Source of the DNA: Clostridium beijerinckii
Lineage (GTDB): Bacteria > Bacillota > Clostridia > Clostridiales > Clostridiaceae
Assembly (NCBI RefSeq): GCF_036699995.1
Contig: NZ_CP144906.1
Coordinates: 5,033,001-5,097,000 of the forward strand
Length of the DNA stretch: 64,000 nucleotides
Reading direction: 5' to 3'
Numbering within the stretch: the stretch's first letter is position 1; each line of letters starts with the position of its first letter. A program made the translations under genes and the position numbers. Below the pieces are notes generated by a model that did not search any database, was not told the origin of the DNA, and was given only the letters and a program-made list of their open reading frames with translations. Positions 29,012-38,431 of this stretch are shown one piece after another.

Positions 29012-31243
29012 TTATGCATTATTCAAATTTATCCATTGCCCGTCAAGGAAAAGCATTCCAGTCTTCATAACTCCACCCGCATCGAAGTAATAATTCTTTC
29101 CATTTATATTCTTCCATCCAGTTATCATTATTCCACTATCATCTAAATAGTACCATGACTTTCCATTATATAACCATCCTGTCCTCATACTACCATCATC
29201 ATTCAAGTAGTACTTATTTCTATCATAGGTCACCCAACCTTTTTGCATTACCCCATGATCATCCATAAGGTACCATTTACCCTTATATTGTGCCCAAGCT
29301 GTTTGCATTTCTCCAAAGTTATTAAAGTAATACCATTTTCCATCGTAAGTAGCCCATGTATTAACCCTCATAGCTCCATTAGCTTCAAGGTAATACCAAT
29401 ATCCTTTGTCATAAAACCAACCTGTTTGCATAATACCATCTTTATTTAAATAGTACCAATTACCAGAATCCTGTATCCATCCAGTTTGCATATACCCGTT
29501 TATGTCTAGGAAATACCATTGATTGTCATACTTAACCCACTGATTTTTAATTTGCATACCAGCTGCATTATAGAATGTCCAATTTCCTCCAACAAGTACC
29601 CACTGGTTAGTTCCTTCTATATCTCCTCTAATTACACTTAGCTTATAAGTAGTCGTTGTTTTTCCATCTTCAGCAGTTACTTCAACAACTACAAGATTTG
29701 CTCCTATATCAAGTTTTATGTAATCAGATTGTCCATTAGTATACTCTTTACCATTTATCTTAATCTTTGCTTTGTCATTTTGTGAAGTATACATAACTCT
29801 TACTTTTTCAATATTTCTAGCAACTTTAACACTGTATAGATAAGTCTCAGGATCAAATTTTGGTGACATTGTTCCGTCTGTTACAGAAAGACTCGCTAAA
29901 TTCACATTGTCTTTTGGATATCTTCTTGTAATATTTAATACATATGTATTGCTATTTCCTTTAGAATCTGTAACTTTTACATTTATAGTATTTCCACCTT
30001 CATCCAAGCTTATATAAGGTGAAGTTGCGCCGCTAGGTACTTTCTTTCCATTAACCGTAATTGTCGCATTAACATCCTCTGCTGTTGGAGTAACCCCTAT
30101 TGATGTAACACTATTATCGACGGTTCCTGAATATTCATATATTCCTTTATTAAAAGCAGGAGTTAGAGTTCCTGATGTCAGTGTCAACCCAGTAAGCTGA
30201 GAACTTCTAAATAAAGCTGTACGGGTAACTTTAATATTATATGTACTTGTATCACCATCCTTAGTTGTAAGGATAACTTCAACATCATTTTCTCCTTCAT
30301 CTAGCTTTATGCTTTGGCTCTTACTTCCACTTTTTACAGTCACACCATTGACTTTAATAGTAGATGAATTATCTACAGCTATTGGTGTAAATGCAATTGT
30401 TGTTTGAGTAGTTGGTACTTGAACTGTATAGTCATACGTATTTGAATTGAATGCTGGAGATAAAGTACCTGCTGACGGCACTAATGACTGTAATTTTGCC
30501 TCTCCTTTTTTAGTTATAATCAACTTATATTGTCTAGAGATATTTTGGGTTGTCACACCTATACTTATAACATTATCTCCACCAGTTAAGTTTACAGTCG
30601 CCTCTGCAGCACTACTACCGCCATTAATAGAAAAATTCATTGGCGTATTATTATTGTCAAACAACTGAACTTTCGCCATTTTAACATCAGAATTTATATC
30701 AGAAATATGATAGTTTCCATTTGCATCTGTTTGTGTAAAAAATAAATTATAAGTTATTTTACCATCTAATGTAACCCTTAAACTTTGAAATGAAAGAGAA
30801 GAATCCGCTTCGAATTTCATTCTTATCGGATAGGTAACTTGTTTTCCTGAGCTATCTTTCATAACCACCGTAAGTGTAAAATCGCTATAATCAGTTATTG
30901 TATTTACTACATAATCATTTCCTCCACTTGAGTTTGCTACTGGCTTAACATTCATAAAACTTGAGCTACTTTGGACACTTACAATAGAATAACCAGAATC
31001 AGCTACCAAAGTGAAATTTTGACCTATTGGAAGAAACTCACATACATATCCATCTTTCTCGTTTCCATCAATATTTTTAGTTTTTCCGTTCACATCTCCT
31101 ATGTGAAATTGCAGACCTTTTATTTGAGTTTCATCAGTTGCACTAGCTTTCTGCAAATTTACTGTCTGCATAAGTGTAAAAAATACAGTAAAAATTAATA
31201 AATAAGAAGTAATCTTATTAAGATTGATTTTTTTTGCACTCAT
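29012..31243 (-). CDS. Secreted CWB-repeat protein with cadherin-like beta-sandwich domains
   Basis: 743 residues from the ATG at 31241-31243, which has GGGAGG upstream; the frame is open 14 codons further but without a signal there. Signal peptide ends KASA (about 36). Residues about 40-245 are unassigned beta-rich sequence. About 250-545 are three cadherin-like (PF12733-type) domains recognised by repeats of L..L..S.GTL.PAFN..TY.Y and a closing DG.T.TY.I.V.R strand. The C-terminal third holds about ten CWB repeats. The same module pair, shorter, recurs in the adjacent gene at 31567. These domains usually serve as adhesive or spacer modules. A terminator lies just after the stop. Confidence 0.87.
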   Translation of the reverse strand: MSAKKINLNKITSYLLIFTVFFTLMQTVNLQKASATDETQIKGLQFHIGDVNGKTKNIDGNEKDGYVCEFLPIGQNFTLVADSGYSIVSVQSSSSFMNVKPVANSSGGNDYVVNTITDYSDFTLTVVMKDSSGKQVTYPIRMKFEADSSLSFQSLRVTLDGKITYNLFFTQTDANGNYHISDINSDVKMAKVQLFDNNNTPMNFSINGGSSAAEATVNLTGGDNVISIGVTTQNISRQYKLIITKKGEAKLQSLVPSAGTLSPAFNSNTYDYTVQVPTTQTTIAFTPIAVDNSSTIKVNGVTVKSGSKSQSIKLDEGENDVEVILTTKDGDTSTYNIKVTRTALFRSSQLTGLTLTSGTLTPAFNKGIYEYSGTVDNSVTSIGVTPTAEDVNATITVNGKKVPSGATSPYISLDEGGNTINVKVTDSKGNSNTYVLNITRRYPKDNVNLASLSVTDGTMSPKFDPETYLYSVKVARNIEKVRVMYTSQNDKAKIKINGKEYTNGQSDYIKLDIGANLVVVEVTAEDGKTTTTYKLSVIRGDIEGTNQWVLVGGNWTFYNAAGMQIKNQWVKYDNQWYFLDINGYMQTGWIQDSGNWYYLNKDGIMQTGWFYDKGYWYYLEANGAMRVNTWATYDGKWYYFNNFGEMQTAWAQYKGKWYLMDDHGVMQKGWVTYDRNKYYLNDDGSMRTGWLYNGKSWYYLDDSGIMITGWKNINGKNYYFDAGGVMKTGMLFLDGQWINLNNA

Positions 31244-31566
31244 TAGTATGTCCTCCCATCTTATGTTTACGAAATTTATTATCATCCATTTCTAATGTAT
31301 TTAAACACCAGAAACAGCATATTCAAGTTCATAAAGTATATAATCTATTACTATATTTATTATCGAATTTTCCTAAAGTTTCTTTAACTAAATAAACATA
31401 GATATGTTGCCTTTATTCGTACTTATTTCCTCTATAATATACAAATTTCCTTGGAAATATTGGTTCCTTTTTGACTTTTATTCTAATATGTTCTGTATTT
31501 CCTACTATAATGTTACACAAAACTTGCTTTTTTCAAATAATTAAAAGTCAGATTTAGATATGGTAA
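31244..31566. other. Gap between the two cadherin-like/CWB genes
   Basis: 323 AT-rich bases. Besides the ribosome binding site of the 31243 start I see no convincing promoter, terminator or coding sequence. Confidence 0.4.
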
Positions 31567-32988
31567 TTACCCAAAATTCACGGAACCATCATTATTAAAA
31601 TTATATATATATCCATCAATTTCTGCAGGACTAGTCCTCATAGCACCATCCTCATTAAAATAGTAGTACTTGTCATCTTTATAAAGCCATCCACACCTCA
31701 TATTACCCGCGTAATTCAAATAATACCAGTTATTTTTCCAATATACCCATTCTCCAGCTTTCATGCTGCCATCAGCATTTAGAAAATACCATTGATTATT
31801 TTCATTTACCCATCCAGTATTCATGGCGCCCGATTGATCTAGATAATACCACTGTTTTCCATAATATATCCACCCTGTTCTCATACTACCGTTACGCTCC
31901 ATGAAATACCAAGTTCCATTACTGGTTATCCATCCTGTTGCCATCGTGCCATCGTCTTTCAAGAAATACCACTTATCATTATCTTTAATCCAACCAGTTT
32001 TCATTACACCATTATTATCTAAAAAGTACCATTCATTTTTATAATATAACCATCCAGTTTGCATTTCTCCATTTGCCTCCAGATAGTACCACTTATCGTC
32101 ATCTTCCATCCAACCTGTTTGCATATTTCCTCTACTGTTGAAATAAAAATAACTTTTATATTTATTATCATAATACCAAGTATTCTTCAAACATTTACCC
32201 GCAGTATCATTGTACCTCCATCTTCCATTTACTATCACCCATTGATTCGGCTTTATTACTGCATTAATTGTATCCTTAACATTAGGTGTTACTGGAATAC
32301 CTAAGTACATATTTAAAGTATAATTCCCAATTCTTTGAGTATCATCATCCTTAACCCCTAGATTAATAGTATATTTTCCTATACCATTAAACTTAACCTT
32401 TATAGAATCATTGCTTAATTGCTTTCCATTGGCTGTCATTGAATAGTTTCCATCCTCTGGAGTTGCCTCAAGCTCCATTATATTTGTTCCTTCATCTAAC
32501 TCTATATTATAAAAATTGGTATTTTTATCAAATCCAATATTACTATCATTTATATTAATATCCTTTAGATAAACAGCATCTTTTCCTCCCTTATAAATAT
32601 ACACATTATAGGTAGATGTTGCATCACTCCTATTATCTAAGACTTCTATTTCTATCTTATTTTTTCCTTTTACTAAAGGTACGACTTTTCTATAACTATC
32701 ATCTCTAGTTACTATCTCTCCATCAACCTTAACCGTATCTAGTAAATCATACGGTTTAGCCTTAATTAATACTTGATCAATATCATTACCAACATCTGTG
32801 ACATATGAGTATTTATCTTCTGAAAAATCGAGATTTCCTCCGTCACTTAAATAAATATCTTTTAAAGAAGGATTATCTTGTTCTGCATAAACCTTTGTCA
32901 TAAGCAAATTCAAAGAGCTTGTCTGTAAAAATGAAACGCTATAAATAATAAAAAATGTTAAAATTATCCTTCTGACCATTTTACTCAT
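31567..32988 (-). CDS. Secreted CWB-repeat protein with two short cadherin-like domains
   Basis: 473 residues: signal peptide (about 1-35, ending KVYAE), two cadherin-like units (LKDIYLSDGGNLDFSEDKYSY and YLKDININDSNIGFDKNTNF, about 40-225), then about eleven CWB repeats to the C-terminus. It looks like a shortened relative of the upstream-facing 29012 product. The ATG at 32986-32988 is preceded by a run of eight G (32995-33002 on the plus strand as C), six bases from the start, which is also the ribosome binding site. A homopolymer there could change translation by slippage. Function beyond wall attachment is unknown. Confidence 0.86.
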   Translation of the reverse strand: MSKMVRRIILTFFIIYSVSFLQTSSLNLLMTKVYAEQDNPSLKDIYLSDGGNLDFSEDKYSYVTDVGNDIDQVLIKAKPYDLLDTVKVDGEIVTRDDSYRKVVPLVKGKNKIEIEVLDNRSDATSTYNVYIYKGGKDAVYLKDININDSNIGFDKNTNFYNIELDEGTNIMELEATPEDGNYSMTANGKQLSNDSIKVKFNGIGKYTINLGVKDDDTQRIGNYTLNMYLGIPVTPNVKDTINAVIKPNQWVIVNGRWRYNDTAGKCLKNTWYYDNKYKSYFYFNSRGNMQTGWMEDDDKWYYLEANGEMQTGWLYYKNEWYFLDNNGVMKTGWIKDNDKWYFLKDDGTMATGWITSNGTWYFMERNGSMRTGWIYYGKQWYYLDQSGAMNTGWVNENNQWYFLNADGSMKAGEWVYWKNNWYYLNYAGNMRCGWLYKDDKYYYFNEDGAMRTSPAEIDGYIYNFNNDGSVNFG

Positions 32989-32994
32989 ATTCTG

Positions 32995-33002
32995 CCCCCC
33001 CC
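32995..33002 (-). promoter_or_regulatory. Poly-G8 tract serving as ribosome binding site
   Basis: Eight consecutive G on the coding strand, six bases before the ATG of the 31567 gene. It is the longest G/C run noticed in this AT-rich window and coincides with the Shine-Dalgarno position. Confidence 0.6.
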
Positions 33003-33259
33003 TTTGTCACCACTTAATATTTCTAAACTAAATCTCTATATTTAATATATAAATAGAGTATAAATTCTACAGATACTCACTTCTATATGTATATTAATAA
33101 GCTGTGAATCCAATATGATAAATTCTATTTTTATATTTCTTCTAATAATAATGTTACCATTATAATACTTTACTGTAAACGCGGATGAATAATCTTAAAT
33201 CTTAATTTTATATTAATTTTATTTTAACACCTTCTGGAAAATCCTCTTTGAGCAAAACC

Positions 33260-33308
33260 ACAAAAAGACTGTCCATAACGATTTAAATAAATCATTATGA
33301 ACAGTCTT
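33260..33308 (-). terminator. Terminator of the inverted family A gene
   Basis: AAGACTGT-CATAA-GATTTA (33265-33286) pairs with TAAATC-TTATG-ACAGTCTT (to 33308), followed on the minus strand by TTTTTGTGGTTTT. It lies 115 bases after the stop codon. Confidence 0.85.
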
Positions 33309-33324
33309 AATTTCTTATATTTAT

Positions 33325-33403
33325 GTTGAATAAAGAAATTATTCAACAATAAATTTTTATCTTTAGTATTCTGTTGTAGTAAGTCCAAATTTATAATTTG
33401 GAC
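33325..33403 (-). repeat. Two further stem-loops in the 3' untranslated region
   Basis: GTTGAATAA/TTATTCAAC (33325-33333 / 33339-33347) and GTCCAAATT/AATTTGGAC (33383-33403) are perfect 8- to 9-bp stems between the family A stop codon and its terminator. They have no T-tract on the coding strand. Confidence 0.5.
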
Positions 33404-33422
33404 CTTTACTTATTTTAATTTA

Positions 33423-35072
33423 TTACTTAATCCAAGCTCCTGATGCTCCTAATTTATATCCATCAACAGTTGTATTAGCTAACATTGCTCCTGATGAATT
33501 TAAGAAATACCAAGTTCCATTATCATTTAACCAACCAGTAGCCATTGCTCCTGATGATTGTAAGTAATACCAAGTTCCGTTATCATTTAACCAACCAGTT
33601 TTCATTGCTCCTGATGATTGTAAGAAGTACCAAGTTGATCCATCTTGAATCCAGCCAGTAGCCATAGTTCCATCAGCTTTGATGTAATACCAAACTCCAC
33701 CATCGTTAACCCATTGTCCTTTTACTTGAGTTCCATCAGTATTGTAGAATGTCCAACCAGCATCAGTCTTAACCCATCCTTTGTTTACAACTGGAGTTGT
33801 AGGATCTGTTGGTGTTGTTGTACCTTTTCCACTGATTACTGAGTAAACTTCATCGCCTTCATTCCAAGCTACAATGTTATTTTCATCGTAAACTGACATC
33901 TTGTCGAAAGATCCATCTACTTTGTATACTTTTGTCCAATCTTCGTCATTGTCGAATTTATAGATGTATCCACCATCTAATCTCCAAAGGTTACCATTAG
34001 CATCTGTATCTAATGCAGTTACACTTTCATCATCTACATCTGTAGTATCAGTATAATTGAATCCATTATCTGTTTTTAATTCTATTGTTTGAACATCTAC
34101 TCTACCATCTTTATTTGTATATGCTATGATTTTTCCATCTGCTATAGTCTTTGATGAATCGGCAAGTAATGTTATTTTATTTCCATCTTCATCTGCAATT
34201 GCATAAGTTGATACTGTTTTAGCATATTTAGCTCCATCTACATCTCCTGAAGCTTGAGCCTTAGATATTTTTTGGATAGCTGAATATTTTGCAGTTAATC
34301 CATCTGTTAAAACTTCAGATGCTACTAATGATACGTCTTTATTACCAATTGTTTTTATAGTTCCATTAGTGCTAGTAACTGTGATTGTTACTTTTCTATA
34401 AATATTATTAGCATCTTGTCCAATTTCTTCTGCTCCTGAAACTGCTACTTTAACTCCGTTATCATCATCATCTGTATTTGTTAATGAAGCTGATCCATTA
34501 GTTGTAGTAACTTTGATTTTACCTACATTATAATCTGCATCTATGTAATTTCCATCTACATCTGTATAAACATTAAATCCACCATAAGTAGTCTTGTACC
34601 AAGTTTGGCCGAATTTTGCTCCTTGAAGTTCTGTTAAATCAGTTTTAAGCTCTGCATGATCTGAATATCTATCGTCTGCTTTATCTTTAATTTTCTTTCT
34701 TAAAGCTGATGCAGCATCGTCAGCATTATTTTCTGCTAAATCTTCATCTGTAACTTCACCATTTTCTAAATCAACGAAGTAATCTCCATCTTGTACATCT
34801 AAGTATTTAGAACCATAATTAGTAACATCTGATCCACTATCGATATCTGATAAATTGTTATATTTACCATCTGCTAAATAGTAAGCTGCTTCGTCTTTAT
34901 CATTAACTTCTCCGTCAATATAGAATTTACCGTCTTTGTATGCTACTGCATTATATACAGTACCTTCTTCTGAATCGATTTTTGTGTAGTCAGCTGCATG
35001 TGCAGGTACTATTGAAATAATAGCAGCTGCAGCTACTAGTAACGATGTTGCTTTAGTCATTCTTTTTATCAT
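33423..35072 (-). CDS. Secreted CWB-repeat protein, family A (paralogue 4, inverted)
   Basis: 549 residues, the shortest of the family and closest to the 14788 product: the signal peptides share TSLLVAAAAIISIVPAHAAD and the first CWB units share GWVKTDAGWTFYNTDGTQ. All family blocks are kept: SEEGTVYNAVAYKDGKFYID, YIDADYNVGKIKVTTT, QKISKAQASGDVDGAKYAK, GNLWRLDGGYIYKFDN and VYDENNIVAW. The C-terminus has about five CWB repeats and the cap NTTVDGYKLGASGAWIK. AGGAGG precedes the ATG. The promoter (35174-35202) is close to the sigma-A consensus, and the leader carries a tandem 19-bp repeat. Strong promoter, ribosome binding site and structured 3' region suggest high expression (inference). Confidence 0.88.
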   Translation of the reverse strand: MIKRMTKATSLLVAAAAIISIVPAHAADYTKIDSEEGTVYNAVAYKDGKFYIDGEVNDKDEAAYYLADGKYNNLSDIDSGSDVTNYGSKYLDVQDGDYFVDLENGEVTDEDLAENNADDAASALRKKIKDKADDRYSDHAELKTDLTELQGAKFGQTWYKTTYGGFNVYTDVDGNYIDADYNVGKIKVTTTNGSASLTNTDDDDNGVKVAVSGAEEIGQDANNIYRKVTITVTSTNGTIKTIGNKDVSLVASEVLTDGLTAKYSAIQKISKAQASGDVDGAKYAKTVSTYAIADEDGNKITLLADSSKTIADGKIIAYTNKDGRVDVQTIELKTDNGFNYTDTTDVDDESVTALDTDANGNLWRLDGGYIYKFDNDEDWTKVYKVDGSFDKMSVYDENNIVAWNEGDEVYSVISGKGTTTPTDPTTPVVNKGWVKTDAGWTFYNTDGTQVKGQWVNDGGVWYYIKADGTMATGWIQDGSTWYFLQSSGAMKTGWLNDNGTWYYLQSSGAMATGWLNDNGTWYFLNSSGAMLANTTVDGYKLGASGAWIK

Positions 35073-35100
35073 TTGTATATTCCTCCTAGAGTTTCATTTT

Positions 35101-35176
35101 TTGGTTTATTAATAATTTATTAGTTTAAAAATAATATCTTGGTTAAAAAATATTATTTTGGTTTACGAATATTATT
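35101..35176 (-). repeat. Four tandem 19-bp repeats in the leader of the family A gene
   Basis: Units start at 35101, 35120, 35139 and 35158 (plus-strand reading TTGGTTTAT, TTAGTTTAA, TTGGTTAAA, TTGGTTTAC), each continuing with AT-rich AATA(A/T)T. The period is exactly 19 bases. The array lies between the ribosome binding site and the -10 box, so nearly all of it is in the transcribed leader. Confidence 0.65.
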
Positions 35177-35202
35177 ATAGCAACTTTATTTATGCTTGTC
35201 TA
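35174..35202 (-). promoter_or_regulatory. Sigma-A-type promoter of the inverted family A gene
   Basis: On the minus strand TAGACA (35202-35197), 17-base spacer, TATAAT (35179-35174). This gives a leader of about 95 bases. Confidence 0.7.
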
Positions 35203-35840
35203 CGTCTTTTTGTATTTATTTGGAGCTTTTTGTCGATATTTTTTTAATAAAATATTAGTACTTGCTGAATTTTATTCTTTTATTGTAAATCTACATACTT
35301 AACTGTAAAATTAAGGACCAGATTTCTATAAGATTTACTTAATAAAATACCAATATTTGAGCGCAATTATATCAATCTCCAATTAATTATCTTCATATAT
35401 ACGTTACCTGATTGTAATTAATATATTAACATAAGCATTATATATGAAAACAGGCTACAAAAGCTTGACTTTAAAGCTTTCCTTTAGGATGCTAAAAACT
35501 TTACCTGTATTTCTATTATAATTGAATTTCCTTAACAATTCCTGAATCATTTTAAATTATAAGCTGAAAAATCATGGAATTGATGTAGTATAAATTCATT
35601 AATTCCACTTTGCTATAATGAAATGCAAAATTCGACATATAGTTTTCTACTTTATAATATCTTATACTTGTAGGCGTCCATGAATCCTAATTCATTAAGA
35701 CATTATATAAAACATCCTTTAAAGTATCTAAGAAAAATACTTTCATCAATAAAATCATGATTCTAATTTCTAAATACAATACTCAATTGATGAAGAAACC
35801 TTATTTAAAGCAGAAAAGACTATCTTTTAGGCATGCCAAT

Positions 35841-35891
35841 AAAAAATATAGGTTATGCGCCTACCCCGTACTAAGTGCATAACCTATATTT
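35841..35891 (-). terminator. Terminator-like hairpin downstream of the ABC transporter gene
   Basis: Perfect 15-bp stem AAATATAGGTTATGC (35844-35858) / GCATAACCTATATTT (35877-35891), followed on the minus strand by TTTTTTATTGG. It is about 210 bases after the transporter stop. Confidence 0.7.
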
Positions 35892-35956
35892 ATAATTTCT
35901 ATTAAATATATGAACTTAAAGTTTTAGAAAATTTGTAAATATACTTATCTAATAAG
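35889..35956. repeat. 68-base repeat, copy 1
   Basis: Begins TTTATAATTTCTA and contains AACTTAAAGTTTTAG and TTTGTAAATAT. It matches 38318-38386 at about 82 percent of positions counted by eye, in the same orientation. The two copies flank the ABC transporter gene. Confidence 0.6.
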
Positions 35957-36100
35957 TTAACCCTTTATTTTTGATATCTATATATGTAACTAAACTTTTC
36001 ACTTTATTTCATTACCATCTATAAGAAAGTAAATGATCCAGCTACCTTCTTATTAATAAATACTGCTAATAGCTTCGAGGCTATTTTACTTTTATTTTCT

Positions 36101-38068
36101 TTACTCCCTCCTTAATGATTCTACTGGATCCAACCTTGCAGCTTTATTTGCTGGTAGTAAACCTGCTAATGTACTTATTACAATACTTACGGTAACTCCA
36201 AGTATTGCGTATTCTCTTTTTATTAAAACCACACTTACTGCAAATAGTTTATTTGACATGAGATTTATTCCTCTCATGATAAAATATGCACCTATTAAAC
36301 CTATTGCGCCGCTAAAAAATCCTATTAAAAAAGCTTCTGAAACAAAAATTCTACGTATGTCTTTTGCTCTGGCTCCAATTGCTTTTATTATTCCTATTTC
36401 TTTAGTTCTTTCTACAACACTTATGTACATAACAACTATTATCATAATCGCTGATACAATTAAAGATATTGCTGCAATTCCTGATAGTACATATGTTAAT
36501 ATATCTATCATTTGATTAAACATAGATGCCATTTGTTCCTGAGATGACTGTGAATAACCAAGTTCATTAACCTTTTGTTTAATTTGAGGGGTATATTTGC
36601 TATTTGTTGTGTTAACATAAACCACATTAGGCTTCAATTTATAGCCGTTATCTGAATATAACTTTTCTAAATCAGCATAATTTAAAAAAGCAGATTTCAT
36701 ATTTGCAGTTAAATCTCCACTTGTTGTTGTATAAACACCACTTACAATAAAATCCCTATTTAAAATCTTTTGATTTGCAAGTATGCGTAAATTCACTTTT
36801 TGCCCGATAATATCTTTCCCCAAATTATCGCTTAATGCTTTATTAATTAATACTTCCCCATCTTTAGGTAATGTTCCAGTTTCAACATTAGATGCCGTTA
36901 TATTTGAAGATATTGTTGAAACATTCATTAAATTATTAGTTTTATTATTGTATACTAACGAATTTGCCCCAAGAGAAATTATACTATAACCCCTTTCCAC
37001 AGAAGATACATTTTCTATTTTTGATAATGTATCAATATCGCTTTCTTCAAATGGTTTAGTAGAATTAACATCCGGTTTCTGGACTGTTGTAACATCTAAA
37101 TTTATATCCTCATTTTCTTCACTAGGCATATTAACTTCTATTACTAATGGATTTACATAATTATTCATAGTCTTATTAAAATAAGATTTCACCCCATTGC
37201 CTAATGACAGCATTAAAATTATGCTCATTATTCCTATACTGCCTCCCACAGAAACAAGTATATTACGAGGAAGTTTTTCTTTCATATTAACAAGTGCTAG
37301 TTTTGCAGATGATATTAAACTAAGATTTTGCTTTTGCTTTCTAATATTATCTTGTTTTTCTATATTAACTTCATTATCTAATTCTATGACCTTGTTATCA
37401 TCAATTATTTCTCCATCTGATATTTTAATTATTCTACTTGAAGCGGATGCTACTCTTTCAGAATGAGTAACCATAATTACTAGCTTTCCCTTTTTAGCAA
37501 TATCCTTCATTATTTCTAAAACTTGAATTGTAGTTTTTGAATCTAGACTACCCGTAGGCTCATCAGCAATAATTATTTTAGGATTATTTATTAAAGCTCT
37601 AGCTATTGCAACTCTTTGTTTTTGACCACCTGATAATTGACTTGGTTTCTTATTTATATGATTCTCTAAACCTAAATCTCTTAATATTTCTTTTGCACGT
37701 TTCAATCGTTCTTTTTTTCTAACATTAGATAGTGTCATTGCAATCGTAACATTATCTAAAACAGATAGATGACCAATTAAATTAAAACTTTGAAAAATAA
37801 ATCCAACTTCATTTTTTCTATATTTATCAAGCTCTTTTCTTCTTAACTTTTTAATATCTTTTTCATTTACAAGTAATTCTCCTGAAAAATCAGAATCTAA
37901 TCCACCAATTAAATTCATTAGTGTAGACTTACCACTACCTGACTCTCCTATAATAGAAACTAACTCTCCAGCATTAAAAGATAGATTAATATCATTCAAT
38001 ACATGAAATTTGTCATTATCTTTTAATCTATAATACTTATTAATATTTCTCAACTCTAATAAAGCCAT
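36101..38068 (-). CDS. MacB-like ABC transporter, ATPase fused to FtsX-type permease
   Basis: 655 residues. The N-terminal ATPase (1-230) has Walker A GESGSGKST (41-49), signature LSGGQ (145-149), Walker B IIIADE (165-170) and the switch His in VMVTHSE. The C-terminal half is a MacB/FtsX permease: one membrane segment near 275, a large extracytoplasmic domain (about 300-520) and three more segments (about 525-645). Such proteins work as homodimers that drive lipoprotein, peptide or toxin release rather than import, using a mechanotransmission mechanism. No partner adaptor or two-component system is adjacent, so the substrate is unknown. Upstream and downstream copies of a repeat bracket the gene, which may mark it as an inserted unit. 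Confidence 0.9.
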   Translation of the reverse strand: MALLELRNINKYYRLKDNDKFHVLNDINLSFNAGELVSIIGESGSGKSTLMNLIGGLDSDFSGELLVNEKDIKKLRRKELDKYRKNEVGFIFQSFNLIGHLSVLDNVTIAMTLSNVRKKERLKRAKEILRDLGLENHINKKPSQLSGGQKQRVAIARALINNPKIIIADEPTGSLDSKTTIQVLEIMKDIAKKGKLVIMVTHSERVASASSRIIKISDGEIIDDNKVIELDNEVNIEKQDNIRKQKQNLSLISSAKLALVNMKEKLPRNILVSVGGSIGIMSIILMLSLGNGVKSYFNKTMNNYVNPLVIEVNMPSEENEDINLDVTTVQKPDVNSTKPFEESDIDTLSKIENVSSVERGYSIISLGANSLVYNNKTNNLMNVSTISSNITASNVETGTLPKDGEVLINKALSDNLGKDIIGQKVNLRILANQKILNRDFIVSGVYTTTSGDLTANMKSAFLNYADLEKLYSDNGYKLKPNVVYVNTTNSKYTPQIKQKVNELGYSQSSQEQMASMFNQMIDILTYVLSGIAAISLIVSAIMIIVVMYISVVERTKEIGIIKAIGARAKDIRRIFVSEAFLIGFFSGAIGLIGAYFIMRGINLMSNKLFAVSVVLIKREYAILGVTVSIVISTLAGLLPANKAARLDPVESLRRE

Positions 38069-38166
38069 TTTTCGTATACTCCTTGTTGATTTTATAACTA
38101 TATATAACCAAACTAAGACCTGAACTTATGCGTATACTTCGCCGAAATCATAAATATTTTGATTCC

Positions 38167-38305
38167 GAAAAGCTATGAAAATATCGCTGAAGGTTCTAAG
38201 CAGCAGGTTGTATCCACTTTAGCATGCTCCAACTTTCAGTTTGACAAGCTAAAATGGAACAACCTACAGCTAAGAACCTTTAACAGCTCATTTTCAAATG
38301 TTTTC
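38167..38305. repeat. Long imperfect hairpin element upstream of the ABC transporter
   Basis: Arms of about 60 bases, 38167-38226 and 38244-38305, pair with few mismatches: for example AAGGTTCT.AGC.G.AGGTTGT on the left against the complement of ACAACCT.C.GCT.AGAACCTT on the right, and GAAAA..T.TGAAAAT further out. The loop is about 17 bases. It has no coding content and looks like a dispersed intergenic repeat. Confidence 0.65.
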
Positions 38306-38317
38306 TCCACAAATATA

Positions 38318-38386
38318 TTTATAATTTCTAGTGAAGATACAAACTTAAAGTTTTAGCAACTTTGTAAATATGTTCATGTAATAGGT
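38318..38386. repeat. 68-base repeat, copy 2
   Basis: Directly repeated partner of 35889-35956, again immediately following a long hairpin. Confidence 0.6.
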
Positions 38387-38431
38387 CTAATTCTTAATTG
38401 AGTTATCTATGGATAAACAATAATTTAAATT

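Larger units (their letters stand above)
35203..36100. other. Gene-poor region between family A gene and ABC transporter
   Basis: About 900 AT-rich bases with no supported gene on either strand. Contents recognised: a terminator hairpin at 35841-35891, one copy of a 68-base repeat at 35889-35956, and a short stem AAAAGA/TCTTTT near 35817. Confidence 0.5.

Noticed and set aside
12377..35072. Naming the repeat proteins choline-binding proteins
   Set aside because: Repeats of this type may bind choline-teichoic acid or alpha-glucan; the sequence alone does not decide, so a neutral name is used.
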